Shown: piece by piece, positions 8,149-17,178 of the stretch
How positions within the stretch are numbered: position 1 is the first letter of the stretch
How the letters are laid out: every line of letters starts with the position of its first letter
DNA from: Microbacterium sp. SORGH_AS_0862
Lineage (GTDB): Bacteria; Actinomycetota; Actinomycetes; Actinomycetales; Microbacteriaceae
NCBI RefSeq assembly: GCF_030818795.1
Contig: NZ_JAUTAY010000001.1
Location: forward strand, 1,736,001 to 1,800,000
Length of the DNA: 64,000 bases
Direction of reading: 5' to 3'
The notes under the pieces: model-generated
The model's database searches: none
What the model was told of the DNA's origin: nothing
Seen by the model: the letters and a program-made list of their open reading frames with translations, nothing else
Position numbers and translations under genes: made by a program

Positions 8149-8649
8149 TCAGCGCGCGGCGCCCGCGAGCGTGCCGGTGACCTGACCTGCCGTGTCGTAG
8201 ATGATGCAGGAGACCAGGCGGTCGTTGCCCTCATCCCAGCTCTGCTGGGTCGGGGCGAAGTAGGAGAACTCGAGGGTTGACTCCTCGTAGGCGATGCCGG
8301 CGAAGGTCGAGAACTCGGGGTAGCAGCCTTCGTCAGCGGCGGCGTAGACGCCGTCCTTGCCCGGGAACTCACCATCGGGAAGCGAGAACTCGTAGTAGAC
8401 CTCGTTGTCGTGCGGCTCGCTGCAGGGCACGACCGGGACGTCGGTGACCTCTTCGCCGGACTGGTCGTTGAGGCAGTCGCCCACCGAGAGGGTGAACACG
8501 TCGGCCTTGCCGGCGTCGGTCACCTCGCCCGTGTCGGAGTCGCGCACCGCCTCGGGGCCGCCCCCGAGGTCGCTGATCTGGAAACAGCCGCCGAGGAACA
8601 GGGCGGCCCCCATGACGGCGGAGGCGGTAAGGAGGCGGGAGGTACGCAT
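8149..8649 (-). CDS. Septum-formation-domain lipoprotein
   Basis: A 166-residue secreted lipoprotein: signal peptide with lipobox LGGC at about residue 22, then one domain of the Septum_form type. The diagnostic pattern is LSVGDCLND, VPVVPCSEPHDNEVYYEF, FPGKDG and a late SWDEGNDRLVSC, with four conserved cysteines that probably form disulfides outside the membrane. Such proteins are common in actinobacteria as small cell-envelope proteins of unproven function. It stands alone between the purine genes and shares the terminator at 8106. Confidence 0.75.
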   Translation of the reverse strand: MRTSRLLTASAVMGAALFLGGCFQISDLGGGPEAVRDSDTGEVTDAGKADVFTLSVGDCLNDQSGEEVTDVPVVPCSEPHDNEVYYEFSLPDGEFPGKDGVYAAADEGCYPEFSTFAGIAYEESTLEFSYFAPTQQSWDEGNDRLVSCIIYDTAGQVTGTLAGAAR

Positions 8650-8954
8650 GGCACTCGCTTTCGGGCGCGCTCGGACGGCTGTGCCGTCGGAGGAGGCTGA
8701 AGGGAACGTGTTCGCTGTGGTGAACGGCCGCCAGGCTATCGGTCCACGCGTGCGCGCACGAGTCTCTTGACGCCGACCTGTGGATAGGTCAGGTGTAACG
8801 GTGCGGAAACACGACCGCCAGTGTTCGTGAAATCTACATCGCTTAGCGTCGGACTCGTCACGCAGACCGCTGCCGCCGGGATGAACCCGAGCACGGGAGG
8901 CGCCGGCATCCCAACCACCCGAAGTGCACCACCCGACAAACCGGGAGACAGCTT
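8650..8954. other. Gene-free stretch upstream of two divergent genes
   Basis: A 305-bp intergenic region between the minus-strand lipoprotein start and the plus-strand binding protein. It must contain both promoters. An AT-enriched patch at 8822-8850 (GTTCGTGAAATCTACATCGC) is the likeliest promoter area for the transporter operon, and GGGAGA at 8942 is its ribosome site. I see no repeat or RNA gene in it. Confidence 0.4.
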
Positions 8955-10031
8955 ATGTCCCGCTTCACCGCACGCCGCACGCGCGTCGCCGTGTCCATCG
9001 CCGCCGTCGCTCTCTCGGCCCTCGCGCTCAGCGCGTGCGCCGGATCCAGCGACCCCGCATCCTCGTCGTCCTCCGGCGGCGACGCCGCGGGCTTGGGCGA
9101 CACCACGATCCAGCTCAGCTGGATCAAGAACGAGGAGTTCTGCGGCGAGTTCTTCGCCGACTCGAAGGGCTACTTCACGGACGCGGGCTTCAGCAGCGCC
9201 ACGCTCGTGCCCGGCCCATCCACGAGCGCCACGGAGCTGATCGCCGGATCCGCCGACTTCGGTCTCAGCGACGCCGTCGCCATCGGCTCCGTCGTCGCGA
9301 GCGAGGGCGCGCCGCTGAAGATCATCGGCACGACCTACCAGAAGAACCCGTTCACGATCCTCTCGCTGAAGGACGGCGGCAACATCGCCACGGTCGCCGA
9401 CCTCAAGGGCAAGAAGATCGGTGTGCAGGACCCGAACACCTCGCTGTTCAACGCGTTCCTCGCCGCCAACGGGATGACCACGTCCGACGTCACGGTCGTC
9501 CCCGTGCAGTACGACCCGGCGCCCCTCACGAACGGCGAGGTGGACGGCTTCGTCTCCTACCTGACCAACGAGGCGATCATCGTCGCGAACGAGGGCTACG
9601 AGACCGTCAACCTGCCCTTCGCCGACAACAACCTCGCGTTCCCGGCCGAGACCTTCGTGGCGACCGACGACATGATCAAGAACAACCCGGAGAAGGTCAA
9701 GGCGTTCCTGAAGGCCGAGATCCAGGGCTGGACCGACGCGATCGCCGACCCCGCCGAGTGCGCGCGTCTCGCCTACGAGGACTACGGCAAGGACCTCAAC
9801 CTCGACCCGAAGAACTCCGAGGCCGGTGCCGCCGCCCAGCTGAGTGACCTCGTCGTCTCCGATGAGACCGCCGAGAACGGCCTGTTCACGATCTCCGACG
9901 ACCTCAAGGACGCCACGATCAAGAGCCTGTCGGAGGCCGGCATCGACGTGACCGCCGACCAGCTGTTCGACACCTCGCTCCTCGAGGAGCTCTACAGCGA
10001 GAACCCCGACCTGGTCAAGTACGCAGGTTGA
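8955..10031 (+). CDS. NMT1/THI5-like ABC transporter substrate-binding lipoprotein
   Basis: A 358-residue paralogue of the protein at 5346, with lipobox LSAC near residue 27 and a Ser-rich linker. The core again has [31 protein letters not shown] and [19 protein letters not shown]. It heads the operon carrying the ATPase and both permeases, so it is the cognate binding protein. A hairpin directly after the stop probably raises the binding-protein level over the membrane parts. The ligand is unknown. Deaminase genes downstream in the same operon suggest a nitrogen heterocycle such as a purine or pyrimidine. Confidence 0.8.
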   Translation: MSRFTARRTRVAVSIAAVALSALALSACAGSSDPASSSSSGGDAAGLGDTTIQLSWIKNEEFCGEFFADSKGYFTDAGFSSATLVPGPSTSATELIAGSADFGLSDAVAIGSVVASEGAPLKIIGTTYQKNPFTILSLKDGGNIATVADLKGKKIGVQDPNTSLFNAFLAANGMTTSDVTVVPVQYDPAPLTNGEVDGFVSYLTNEAIIVANEGYETVNLPFADNNLAFPAETFVATDDMIKNNPEKVKAFLKAEIQGWTDAIADPAECARLAYEDYGKDLNLDPKNSEAGAAAQLSDLVVSDETAENGLFTISDDLKDATIKSLSEAGIDVTADQLFDTSLLEELYSENPDLVKYAG

Positions 10032-10037
10032 CACCGC

Positions 10038-10063
10038 GAGGGCGCCCGTCCGCGGGCGCCCTC
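10038..10063 (+). terminator. Intra-operon hairpin after the binding-protein gene
   Basis: A perfect 11-bp stem, GAGGGCGCCCG (10038-10048) with 10053-10063, loop TCCG. It lies 6 bp after the stop and before the ATPase gene. It is likely a partial terminator or an mRNA 3'-end stabiliser. Confidence 0.65.
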
Positions 10064-10119
10064 GTACTCCCCACCCCCCGTCGGTGACCCACCGACCCCG
10101 AGCGAAAGCAGCCATCGAC

Positions 10120-10947
10120 GTGACCCAGACTGTCGTCGAGACCGGCGCGACCGATGCCGCGCTCGGCACCGGCCTCCAGATCACCGGCCTGAACAAGGTT
10201 TTCACCACCGGCCGCAAGTCGGTCGTCGCCCTTCAGGACACGAACCTCCACACGGACCAGGGCACGTTCCTGTCGCTGCTGGGGCCGTCCGGATGCGGGA
10301 AGTCGACCATCCTCCGCATCCTCGCGGGCCTCGAGCAGCCCACGAGCGGCACGACTCGCGTCGACGGTAAGAGCCCCAAGGAGATGCGTCGCGAGAACAA
10401 GCTCGGGATCGCCTTCCAGGACTCGGCGCTGCTTCCGTGGCGCAGCGTCTACGCCAACATCCGTCTGCCGTTCGAGATCGCGGGCAAGAGCCCCGACAAG
10501 GCGTACATCGACGAGATGATCGCCCTGGTCGGGCTCCGCGGTTTCGAGAAGGCCAGGCCGGCGCAGCTGTCGGGCGGGATGCGGCAGCGCGTGTCCATCG
10601 CGCGCTCGCTCATCATGCGCCCCGAGGTCCTGCTGTTCGACGAGCCCTTCGGCGCTCTCGACGACATGACCCGCCAGAAGCTCAACCTCGAGCTGCTGCG
10701 GATCTGGACGGAGAAGCCTGCGACCACGCTGCTGGTGACGCACGGCATCTCCGAGGCCATCTTCCTCTCGGACCAGGTCGCCGTGATGAGCCCGCGCCCC
10801 GGCCGCATCAAGGAGGTCATGACGATCGACCTCCCCCGCCCGCGGATGCCCGAGATGATGCGCAGCCCGGAGTTCCACTCGTACGTCGATCAGGCCTCTG
10901 AGCTCCTGTTCGGAGCGGGAGGGGCCGCGGCAGATGACGACCACTGA
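10120..10947 (+). CDS. ABC transporter ATPase, nitrate/sulfonate/taurine type
   Basis: A 275-residue ATPase. Walker A is GPSGCGKST, the signature [15 protein letters not shown], Walker [13 protein letters not shown], and the switch histidine is in VTHGISEA. The Q-loop reads [12 protein letters not shown], characteristic of the SsuB/TauB/NrtD group, which pairs with NMT1-type binding proteins. GTG at 10120 was preferred because a GAAAGCAG stretch lies upstream and the conserved part begins later. GTG at 10084 is an in-frame alternative. It overlaps the following permease gene by 14 bp. Confidence 0.88.
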   Translation: MTQTVVETGATDAALGTGLQITGLNKVFTTGRKSVVALQDTNLHTDQGTFLSLLGPSGCGKSTILRILAGLEQPTSGTTRVDGKSPKEMRRENKLGIAFQDSALLPWRSVYANIRLPFEIAGKSPDKAYIDEMIALVGLRGFEKARPAQLSGGMRQRVSIARSLIMRPEVLLFDEPFGALDDMTRQKLNLELLRIWTEKPATTLLVTHGISEAIFLSDQVAVMSPRPGRIKEVMTIDLPRPRMPEMMRSPEFHSYVDQASELLFGAGGAAADDDH

Positions 10948-11767
10948 CGCATCGCCCAAGGGCAAGGCGGTCCAGTGGGAGGACGTCCGCCTCCCCGCGT
11001 GGGTTATCGGGATCATGGGCGGGATCGCCCTCGTCGCCTTCTGGTGGCTGATCTCCACGATTTTCCTCAACCCCTCGGGCCGGCAGATCATCCCGAGCCC
11101 GCCCGACGTCATCGGCGCGTACATCACGACCGGCTGGGACTACTTCGCCCGCAACTTCTCGGTGACCCTGGTCGAGGCGGGCATCGGATACCTCTGGGGG
11201 AACGGTCTCGCTCTCGCGCTCGCGTTCATCGTCCTCCTCGTCCCACGGTTCGAGGGCGTGGCCATGCAGTTCGCGATCCTCACCTACTGCGTGCCCATCG
11301 TCGCGATCGGCATGCTCGCCGTCGTGCTGTTCCCCGTTCCGAAAGCGGGCGAACCCAGCGGTACGGCGGTCTTCCTGGCGGCCCTGTCGGTCTTCTTCAC
11401 GACCGTCGTCGGAGCGCTGCTCGGGCTCAAGTCGGCCGACCGGTCGAGCTTGGACCTCATCACCGTCTACGGCGGCAGCAAGCTGACGCAGCTGCGCAAG
11501 GTGCGGCTCATCGCAGCACTTCCCGCCATCCTCAACGCGTTGCAGATCGCCGTCCCTGCCGCCTTCCTCGGTGCCGTGCTCGGTGAGTTCTTCGGCAAGA
11601 TCGAGGCCGGGGTGGGATTGGCGATGATCCTCGCGCAGCAGAACTCCGACGCGCCCCTCGTCTGGGCGCTCGCCCTCGCCTCCGGCGCCGTGGCACTCGC
11701 GGGCTTCGCCCTCGTCGGACTCGTCGCCCGCCTCATCGCGCCCTGGTCGAAGGGAGCCCAGAAGTGA
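10934..11767 (+). CDS. ABC transporter permease (SsuC/TauC type), first of two
   Basis: A 277-residue inner-membrane permease with about six hydrophobic segments. The coupling-helix (EAA) region reads [27 protein letters not shown], with the family glycine spacing, and [14 protein letters not shown] follows. The N-terminus carries the [12 protein letters not shown] motif that precedes the core in SsuC-like permeases. It differs from the next permease, so the transporter is a heterodimer. Its stop overlaps the next GTG start (GTGA). Confidence 0.85.
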   Translation: MTTTDASPKGKAVQWEDVRLPAWVIGIMGGIALVAFWWLISTIFLNPSGRQIIPSPPDVIGAYITTGWDYFARNFSVTLVEAGIGYLWGNGLALALAFIVLLVPRFEGVAMQFAILTYCVPIVAIGMLAVVLFPVPKAGEPSGTAVFLAALSVFFTTVVGALLGLKSADRSSLDLITVYGGSKLTQLRKVRLIAALPAILNALQIAVPAAFLGAVLGEFFGKIEAGVGLAMILAQQNSDAPLVWALALASGAVALAGFALVGLVARLIAPWSKGAQK

Positions 11768-12687
11768 CCGAAGCAGCCGTCGCGGCCACCGGCACACGGC
11801 AGTCCGCCGAAACCATGAACGCCCCCTCCGGCCCGCAGCCGCCCGCGCAGAAGCCCGATATCCAGGTGACAGTGCGCAAGCAGGTGGCGTCCGGCGCCCT
11901 GAAGGCGTTCGGCTGGGGAATGGTGACCTTCGTCGGCACCCTCGTGGGCGTGCTCGCCCTCTGGGTCGGTGTCCTGGCGCTCCTCAACGTCTCGCCCATG
12001 ATCGCCAAGGGCCCCATCGACGTGTGGAACTACCTCTTCACGCTGCCGGCAGCCGAGGCGAACCGTGAACTGATGTTCGGGAACCTGGCCGTCACGCTGG
12101 GGCACTCGCTCATCGGTTTCGTGTCGGGACTGGTCGTCGCGATCCTCGGCGCCAGCATCTTCCAGCTGAGCAAGGGGATCGAGCATGCGCTCATGCCGGT
12201 CGCTATGCTCCTGCGCTCGGTGCCCCTGATCGCGATGGCGCCGGTGATCATCATGATCTTCGGCCGCGACATCGCGACCGTGGCCGTCATCGGCGGGATC
12301 GTCGTGCTCTTCCCTGCCCTGGTGAACATCTCGTTCGGTCTCAAGTCCGCCTCCGCGCAGATGAACGACCTCGTCGAGGTCTACGGCGGTGGTTCGTGGG
12401 CCAAGCTGCGCAAGATCGCCATGCCGTCCTCGCTCCCGGCGTTCTTCGCCGCCGTACGCATCTCGGTCCCCGGTGCGATCACCGGTGCGCTGCTCGCCGA
12501 GTGGCTCGCCGTCGGCGGCGGGATCGGCGGCTCGATCGCCGGCTACATCCCGCAGGCACAGTTCAGCGCGCTCTGGACGTCCGTGGTGCTCGTCACGATC
12601 GTCTCGCTCGTGCTGTACAACGTGATCCAGATCGTCGAGAACGTGGTGCTCGCCCGCATGGGCATGCGGGCCCAGACCGGTATCTGA
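11764..12687 (+). CDS. ABC transporter permease (SsuC/TauC type), second of two
   Basis: A 307-residue permease with a 50-residue Pro- and Gln-containing cytoplasmic N-terminus before the first membrane segment, then about six segments. The EAA-type loop is DLVEVYGGGSWAKLRKIAMPSSLPAFF. LLRSVPLIAMAPVIIMIFG is the conserved pore-lining stretch of nitrate/taurine permeases. Translation starts at GTG 11764 within the previous stop. It is followed after 50 bp by a deaminase gene, which makes transport and substrate processing one transcription unit. Confidence 0.85.
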   Translation: MTEAAVAATGTRQSAETMNAPSGPQPPAQKPDIQVTVRKQVASGALKAFGWGMVTFVGTLVGVLALWVGVLALLNVSPMIAKGPIDVWNYLFTLPAAEANRELMFGNLAVTLGHSLIGFVSGLVVAILGASIFQLSKGIEHALMPVAMLLRSVPLIAMAPVIIMIFGRDIATVAVIGGIVVLFPALVNISFGLKSASAQMNDLVEVYGGGSWAKLRKIAMPSSLPAFFAAVRISVPGAITGALLAEWLAVGGGIGGSIAGYIPQAQFSALWTSVVLVTIVSLVLYNVIQIVENVVLARMGMRAQTGI

Positions 12688-12737
12688 CCCCCGCGGCGAC
12701 TCGCGCCGCATCCGCCGATTCCAGGAAGATCTTCGGT

Positions 12738-13772
12738 ATGACCGATCTCGCCGCGTTCGCGCACGGCCTGCCCAAGGCAGAGCTCCACCTGCACCTCGAG
12801 GGCACCCTCGAACCCGACCTCAAGTTCGCGCTCGCCGAGCGCAACGGCATCGAGCTCGCCGAGAAGACCGTCGACGAGATGAAGGCCACCTACGACTTCA
12901 CCGACCTGACGAGCTTTCTCGCGGTGTACTACCCGGCGATGCGGGTCCTGGTCACGGCCGACGACTTCCACGACCTCGCCTGGGCCTACCTCCAGCGGGC
13001 TGCGGCGCAGGGCGTCGTGCACGTCGAGATGTTCTTCGACCCGCAGGCGCACACCGGTCGCGGAGTGCCGTTCGCCGATGTGATCGGCGGCTACCGCCGT
13101 GCCGTGGTGCGCGCGGAGCGTGAGCTCGGCATCTCGGCCGAGCTCATCATGTGCTTCCTGCGCGACTACTCCGCCGAGTTCGCCTTCGCGACGCTCATGG
13201 AGGCGCTGCCGTACAAGCAGTGGATCCTCGGGATCGGCCTGGACTCCGACGAGCGCGGCAACCCGCCGGAGAAGTTCGCCGAGGTCTTCGCCCGGGCACG
13301 CGCCGAAGGCTTCCTGCTGACGATGCACTGCGACATCGACCAGCCCGGCTCCATCGACAACATCCGCACCGTGCTCGACACGATCCAGGTCGACCGCATC
13401 GACCACGGCACCAACATCGTCGAGGACCCGGCACTCGTCGCCCTCGCCATCGAGCGCGGGCTCGGCTTCACGACGTGCCCGGTGTCGAACTCGTTCGTGA
13501 CCGAGCAGATGAAGGCGGACGAGATCGTGGGGCTGCTCCGCAAGGGCGCCAAGGTCACGTTGAACTCGGACGACCCGGCCTACTTCGGCGCGTACGTCGG
13601 CGACACCTACGTCGCGCTCGCCGAGTACGCGGGGCTGACCGAGACCGATCTGGTGCAGTTCGCGATCAACTCGTTCGAGGCCTCGTGGCTGACACCGGCC
13701 CGCCGCGCCGGCTACCTCGCGGCCGTCGCAGACTATGCGGCGCGCCACGGCGTCGCGATGCCCGCCGCATAG
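12738..13772 (+). CDS. Adenosine deaminase superfamily protein lacking the HAGE glutamate
   Basis: A 344-residue barrel protein of the adenosine/adenine deaminase family. HLHLEGT (His17, His19), DHG (His223) and NSDDP (Asp278/279) are intact. At the catalytic HAGE position it reads MHCDID, so His197 is kept but the proton-shuttling glutamate is absent, with Asp199 or Asp201 as the only nearby acids. This points to a specialised or altered reaction rather than ordinary adenosine deamination. The start is ATG at 12738 behind a weak AGGAAG. It is in the transporter operon, 9 bp before a XRE-cupin regulator. Confidence 0.75.
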   Translation: MTDLAAFAHGLPKAELHLHLEGTLEPDLKFALAERNGIELAEKTVDEMKATYDFTDLTSFLAVYYPAMRVLVTADDFHDLAWAYLQRAAAQGVVHVEMFFDPQAHTGRGVPFADVIGGYRRAVVRAERELGISAELIMCFLRDYSAEFAFATLMEALPYKQWILGIGLDSDERGNPPEKFAEVFARARAEGFLLTMHCDIDQPGSIDNIRTVLDTIQVDRIDHGTNIVEDPALVALAIERGLGFTTCPVSNSFVTEQMKADEIVGLLRKGAKVTLNSDDPAYFGAYVGDTYVALAEYAGLTETDLVQFAINSFEASWLTPARRAGYLAAVADYAARHGVAMPAA

Positions 13773-13781
13773 CCTCGGACC

Positions 13782-14402
13782 ATGACCGATCCTGTCGCCA
13801 CGATCGCCGCGGATGAGGATGCGGCCGGCCAGCGTCTGGGCGCCCGCATCCGCGAGCTGCGCCAGGCGCGCGGACTGACCCTCGTGCGCCTGGCCGCGGC
13901 GACCGAACTGTCGCATCCGTTCCTGAGCCAGCTGGAGCGCGGCCTCGCCCAGCCCAGCCTGGCATCGCTCCGGCGCATCGCGGTGGCACTGGAGACGAGT
14001 CCGATCGAGCTCATCGCCGCCTCCGACGAGCCGCGCGAGGCCGCATCCGCGATCGAGATCCAACGAGCCGGATCCGGCGCCGTGCCCGAGGGGTTCGCAT
14101 CCGGCACGGCGCGGATGCTGGCGCACGACGCGCGCGCCTTCCACCCGGTCGAGGTCGCAGCCGACGCCCTCGTGCCCGGTGAGAGCTTCACCCACGAGGA
14201 GGAGGAGTTCCTCTACGTGGTGACCGGCGGCATCCGTATCGAACTCGACGGCGAAGCGCACGATCTGACCGCCGGCGACTCGGTGCACTTCCCCGGAGGC
14301 GTCGTGCACCGCTGGTGGTCGCTGGACGGGGAGCCGTACCGGCTTCTCGTCGTCAAGAGCGCGGGCGTCCTCAGGCCCCGCACACCCGGAGGAACGCCGT
14401 GA
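13782..14402 (+). CDS. XRE-family regulator with cupin domain, second copy
   Basis: A 206-residue regulator with an HTH at about residues 18-72 (AAATELSHPFLSQLERG) and a cupin_2 domain at about 120-195. The cupin has the metal-type pattern FTHEEEEFLYVVTGG and FPGGVVHRWW, more canonical than in the copy at 3567. It lies between two deaminase genes and its stop overlaps the GTG of the next (GTGA). It is therefore made with the pathway it probably senses and controls. Confidence 0.85.
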   Translation: MTDPVATIAADEDAAGQRLGARIRELRQARGLTLVRLAAATELSHPFLSQLERGLAQPSLASLRRIAVALETSPIELIAASDEPREAASAIEIQRAGSGAVPEGFASGTARMLAHDARAFHPVEVAADALVPGESFTHEEEEFLYVVTGGIRIELDGEAHDLTAGDSVHFPGGVVHRWWSLDGEPYRLLVVKSAGVLRPRTPGGTP

Positions 14403-15439
14403 TCTCGTACGCCGACTACCTGCAGCTGCTGCCCAAGACGGAGCTGCACTGCCACTTCGCCTCGACGATGACGGCGACCACCTTCATCGAGCTGGCCGCG
14501 CGCTACGGCGTGGAGCTGTGGGGCGACGACCCCGAGACGCTCTTCGACTTCGCCGACCTGCCCGAGTTCCTCGTCGCCTTCCGCGCCGCGCACGACGTGC
14601 TGCGCGAGCCGGCGGACTTCGAGCGGGTCGCCTGGGAGGGCGTGAGGGCCGCCGTCGCCGAGGGCAACCTGCGCTACCGCGAGTACTACGTGAACCCGCA
14701 GTACTTCGCCGACCGCGGGATCGGCTACCGGGACGTGATGGACCCGATCATCGCGGGCCTGCGCCGCGCCGAGGCCGACTTCGGAGTCGGGTTCCGCATC
14801 GTCGCCGCGATCAACCGGCGCGACAGCCCCGAGTCCGCGGTCGCGATGGTGCGCGAGGTGATCGAGCACGGCATCCCCGAGGTCGTGGGCATCGGCCAGG
14901 ACGACCTCACCCCGGAGAACACCGAGGATCCCACCCGGTTCGCGGCCGCGTACCGGCTCGCCGCATCCGCCGGTCTGAAGCTGACGGCGCACGTCGGGGA
15001 GACGCCGACGGCGACACCGGATGCGGTACGCGAGGCGATCGAGGTGCTGGGCTGCGACCGTCTCGACCACGGTTACCGCATCGTCGACGACCCTGCGGTG
15101 GTGGCTCTCGCGCTCGAGCGCGGCATCGGGTTCGCGACGACGCCCGTGTCGACGACCATCTGCTCGGGGTGGACGCTGGACGAGGGCCACCGCCTGCGCG
15201 CCATGATCGACGCGGGTCTCACGATCAGCGTGTCGACCGACGACGCGATGTTCTTCCGCACCGACATCGGCAAGGAGTACCGCGAGGGACTCGTGGCATT
15301 GGGCGTCGACGCGGCCACGGCGAAGCGCATCGCTCTCGCGGGCATCGACATCTCGTTCGCGGATGCGGCCACGAAGGCGCGCCTACGCGGCGAGTTCGAG
15401 GGCGCGTTCATCGCCCTCGACGCCCTCCTCGAGACCTGA
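14399..15439 (+). CDS. Adenosine deaminase superfamily hydrolase, third copy
   Basis: A 346-residue deaminase. Here the catalytic motif is the normal HVGE (His198, Glu201), with LDHG (His224) and STDD (Asp281/282). The N-terminal metal motif is HCHF (His17, His19) followed by AST, without the usual Asp/Glu-Gly. It resembles the protein at 4266 more than the one at 12738. The GTG start at 14399 sits in the previous stop, behind a strong GGAGGAAC ribosome site, although an open frame extends upstream. An aminopurine nucleoside or base is the probable substrate. Confidence 0.78.
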   Translation: MISYADYLQLLPKTELHCHFASTMTATTFIELAARYGVELWGDDPETLFDFADLPEFLVAFRAAHDVLREPADFERVAWEGVRAAVAEGNLRYREYYVNPQYFADRGIGYRDVMDPIIAGLRRAEADFGVGFRIVAAINRRDSPESAVAMVREVIEHGIPEVVGIGQDDLTPENTEDPTRFAAAYRLAASAGLKLTAHVGETPTATPDAVREAIEVLGCDRLDHGYRIVDDPAVVALALERGIGFATTPVSTTICSGWTLDEGHRLRAMIDAGLTISVSTDDAMFFRTDIGKEYREGLVALGVDAATAKRIALAGIDISFADAATKARLRGEFEGAFIALDALLET

Positions 15440-15522
15440 CCCCCGCCGTCGGCCGCTGCTGATCCTCCTGCTCGCTGATCGAGGGTGTCCCCGAACACCG
15501 CGGAGCTCGACGTGATCTCGGA

Positions 15523-17178
15523 TCAGGCTGCGGAGGCGTCTGCTGTGCGGCGCGTGATCCCGGGCACGGCCTCCAGAAGCAGACGCGTGTACTCGTGGGC
15601 GGGGTGCGAGAACACGTCGGAGGCGGCGCCGTCCTCGACGAGCCTGCCGCCTTCGAGCACCGTCACATGGTCGGCGATCTGGCGCACGAGTCCGAGATCG
15701 TGCGAGATGAACAGATAGGTGAGCCCCAAGCGGCTCCGGAGATCGAACAGCAGGTCCACCACCTGCGACTGCACGCTCACGTCGAGGGCGCTCGTGGGTT
15801 CGTCGAGCACGAGCACCGAGGGGGATACGACCAGGCTGCGGGCGAGCGCGACGCGCTGCCGCTGGCCCCCGGAGATCTCGCGTGCCCGCTTGCCGAGGAT
15901 GGTGCGCGGCAGCTCCACCGCGTCGAGGGTCTCGAGGGTGCGTCGTTCGCGCTCGGGTCGCGGCACCCCGGCGATCCGCAGCGGTTCCTCGATGATGTCG
16001 AAGGCATGGAAGCGCGGATCCACCGCGGCCAGCGCGTTCTGGTAGACGAGCATCATGTCGCCGGGGCGCGCGTTGTACGAGGGGGGAGTCGGCGCAAGGG
16101 ATCGGCCCAGGACCGACACCTCCCCGCCGTCGAAGGAGGACAACCCCGCGAGGATGCGGGCGAGCGTCGTCTTGCCCGAGCCGGATTCCCCCACGATCGC
16201 GTGGACCGCGCCGCGGCGCACCCGCAGCGAGACCTCGTCGAGCGCGACGACGGGTTCGGTGCCACGCCGGGTCGTGCCGAACGTCTTGCGCACGCCGTGG
16301 ACGCGGACGACGGCGTCGGCCCCCTCGTCCTGGACGCCTGGTACGCGCAGATGGGCGTACTTGTGCGGCGATCGAGACGGCACGTCTGCGAGCAGGCTCC
16401 GGGTGTACTCATGGCGGGGTTGCGCCACGATCTGGGCGACGTGCTGGTGCTCCACGAGATGGCCGAGATTCAGCACGCCGATGTGGCTGCTGCGCTCTTG
16501 TGCGAGCGCGAGATCGTGCGTGATGAACAGCACGCCGAGGCCGCGCTCGTCGCGCAGATCGTCGAGCAGGTCGAGGATGCGGCGCTGCACGGTGACATCC
16601 AGCGCGCTCGTGGGCTCGTCCGCGATGAGGAAGGAAGGGTCGCTCGAGATCGCGATCGCGATGAGCACGCGCTGCAGCTGACCGCCGGAGAGCTCGTGCG
16701 GGTACGACCGCAGTCTCGCGCGTGCGTTCTTCACCCCCACCCGCTCGAGCAGTTCCTCGGCGCGGGAGAGCGCCTGCGCCTTCGAGATGCTCGGTGTGAC
16801 GACACGGATCGCCTCGACGATCTGCGCGCCCACGCGTTGGAGGGGATCGAGGGAGCTCAGCGGGTCCTGCGGCACGTAGCCGATCGTGCGTCCTCGAAGC
16901 GGACGCCAGCGTCGGCGGTCGTAGTCGGACACCGTGTGCCCGTCGAGGCGGATCGTTCCCCGGCTGATGCGGCCGTTCGCCGGCAGCAACCCCGAGATCG
17001 CCTGCGCGATCGTGCTCTTGCCGGAGCCTGACTGGCCGACCAGGGCGAGGGTGTCGCCCCTGTCGATCGAGAAGGTGACGCCGTGCACGACGTCGGGGGC
17101 GACGCGGTCGCACCGCGAACGGGCGTAGGCGACGGCCAGGTCATCGACCCTCAGCAGCGTGGCGGTGCGTTCAGACAT
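15523..17178 (-). CDS. Fused double ATPase of a dipeptide-type ABC importer
   Basis: A 551-residue protein with two complete ABC modules, equivalent to DppD and DppF in one chain. Module 1 has GQSGSGKST, LSGGQLQRV and LIADEPTSALD. Module 2, from about residue 290, has GESGSGKTT, ISGGQRQRVALARSL and LVLDEPTSALD. The C-terminus of each carries the HEYTRSLL or HEYTRLLL pattern of oligopeptide ATPases. It is the last gene of the minus-strand operon from 20710 and overlaps the permease gene by 8 bp. It converges on the deaminase gene at 15439, and the 83-bp gap shows no clear terminator. Confidence 0.9.
   Translation of the reverse strand: MSERTATLLRVDDLAVAYARSRCDRVAPDVVHGVTFSIDRGDTLALVGQSGSGKSTIAQAISGLLPANGRISRGTIRLDGHTVSDYDRRRWRPLRGRTIGYVPQDPLSSLDPLQRVGAQIVEAIRVVTPSISKAQALSRAEELLERVGVKNARARLRSYPHELSGGQLQRVLIAIAISSDPSFLIADEPTSALDVTVQRRILDLLDDLRDERGLGVLFITHDLALAQERSSHIGVLNLGHLVEHQHVAQIVAQPRHEYTRSLLADVPSRSPHKYAHLRVPGVQDEGADAVVRVHGVRKTFGTTRRGTEPVVALDEVSLRVRRGAVHAIVGESGSGKTTLARILAGLSSFDGGEVSVLGRSLAPTPPSYNARPGDMMLVYQNALAAVDPRFHAFDIIEEPLRIAGVPRPERERRTLETLDAVELPRTILGKRAREISGGQRQRVALARSLVVSPSVLVLDEPTSALDVSVQSQVVDLLFDLRSRLGLTYLFISHDLGLVRQIADHVTVLEGGRLVEDGAASDVFSHPAHEYTRLLLEAVPGITRRTADASAA

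Noticed and set aside
5349..8375. A 1008-residue open frame on the minus strand
   Set aside because: It lies opposite two clear genes (binding protein and amidohydrolase) and shows only low-complexity Arg/Gly/Val composition, as expected from high-GC antisense frames.
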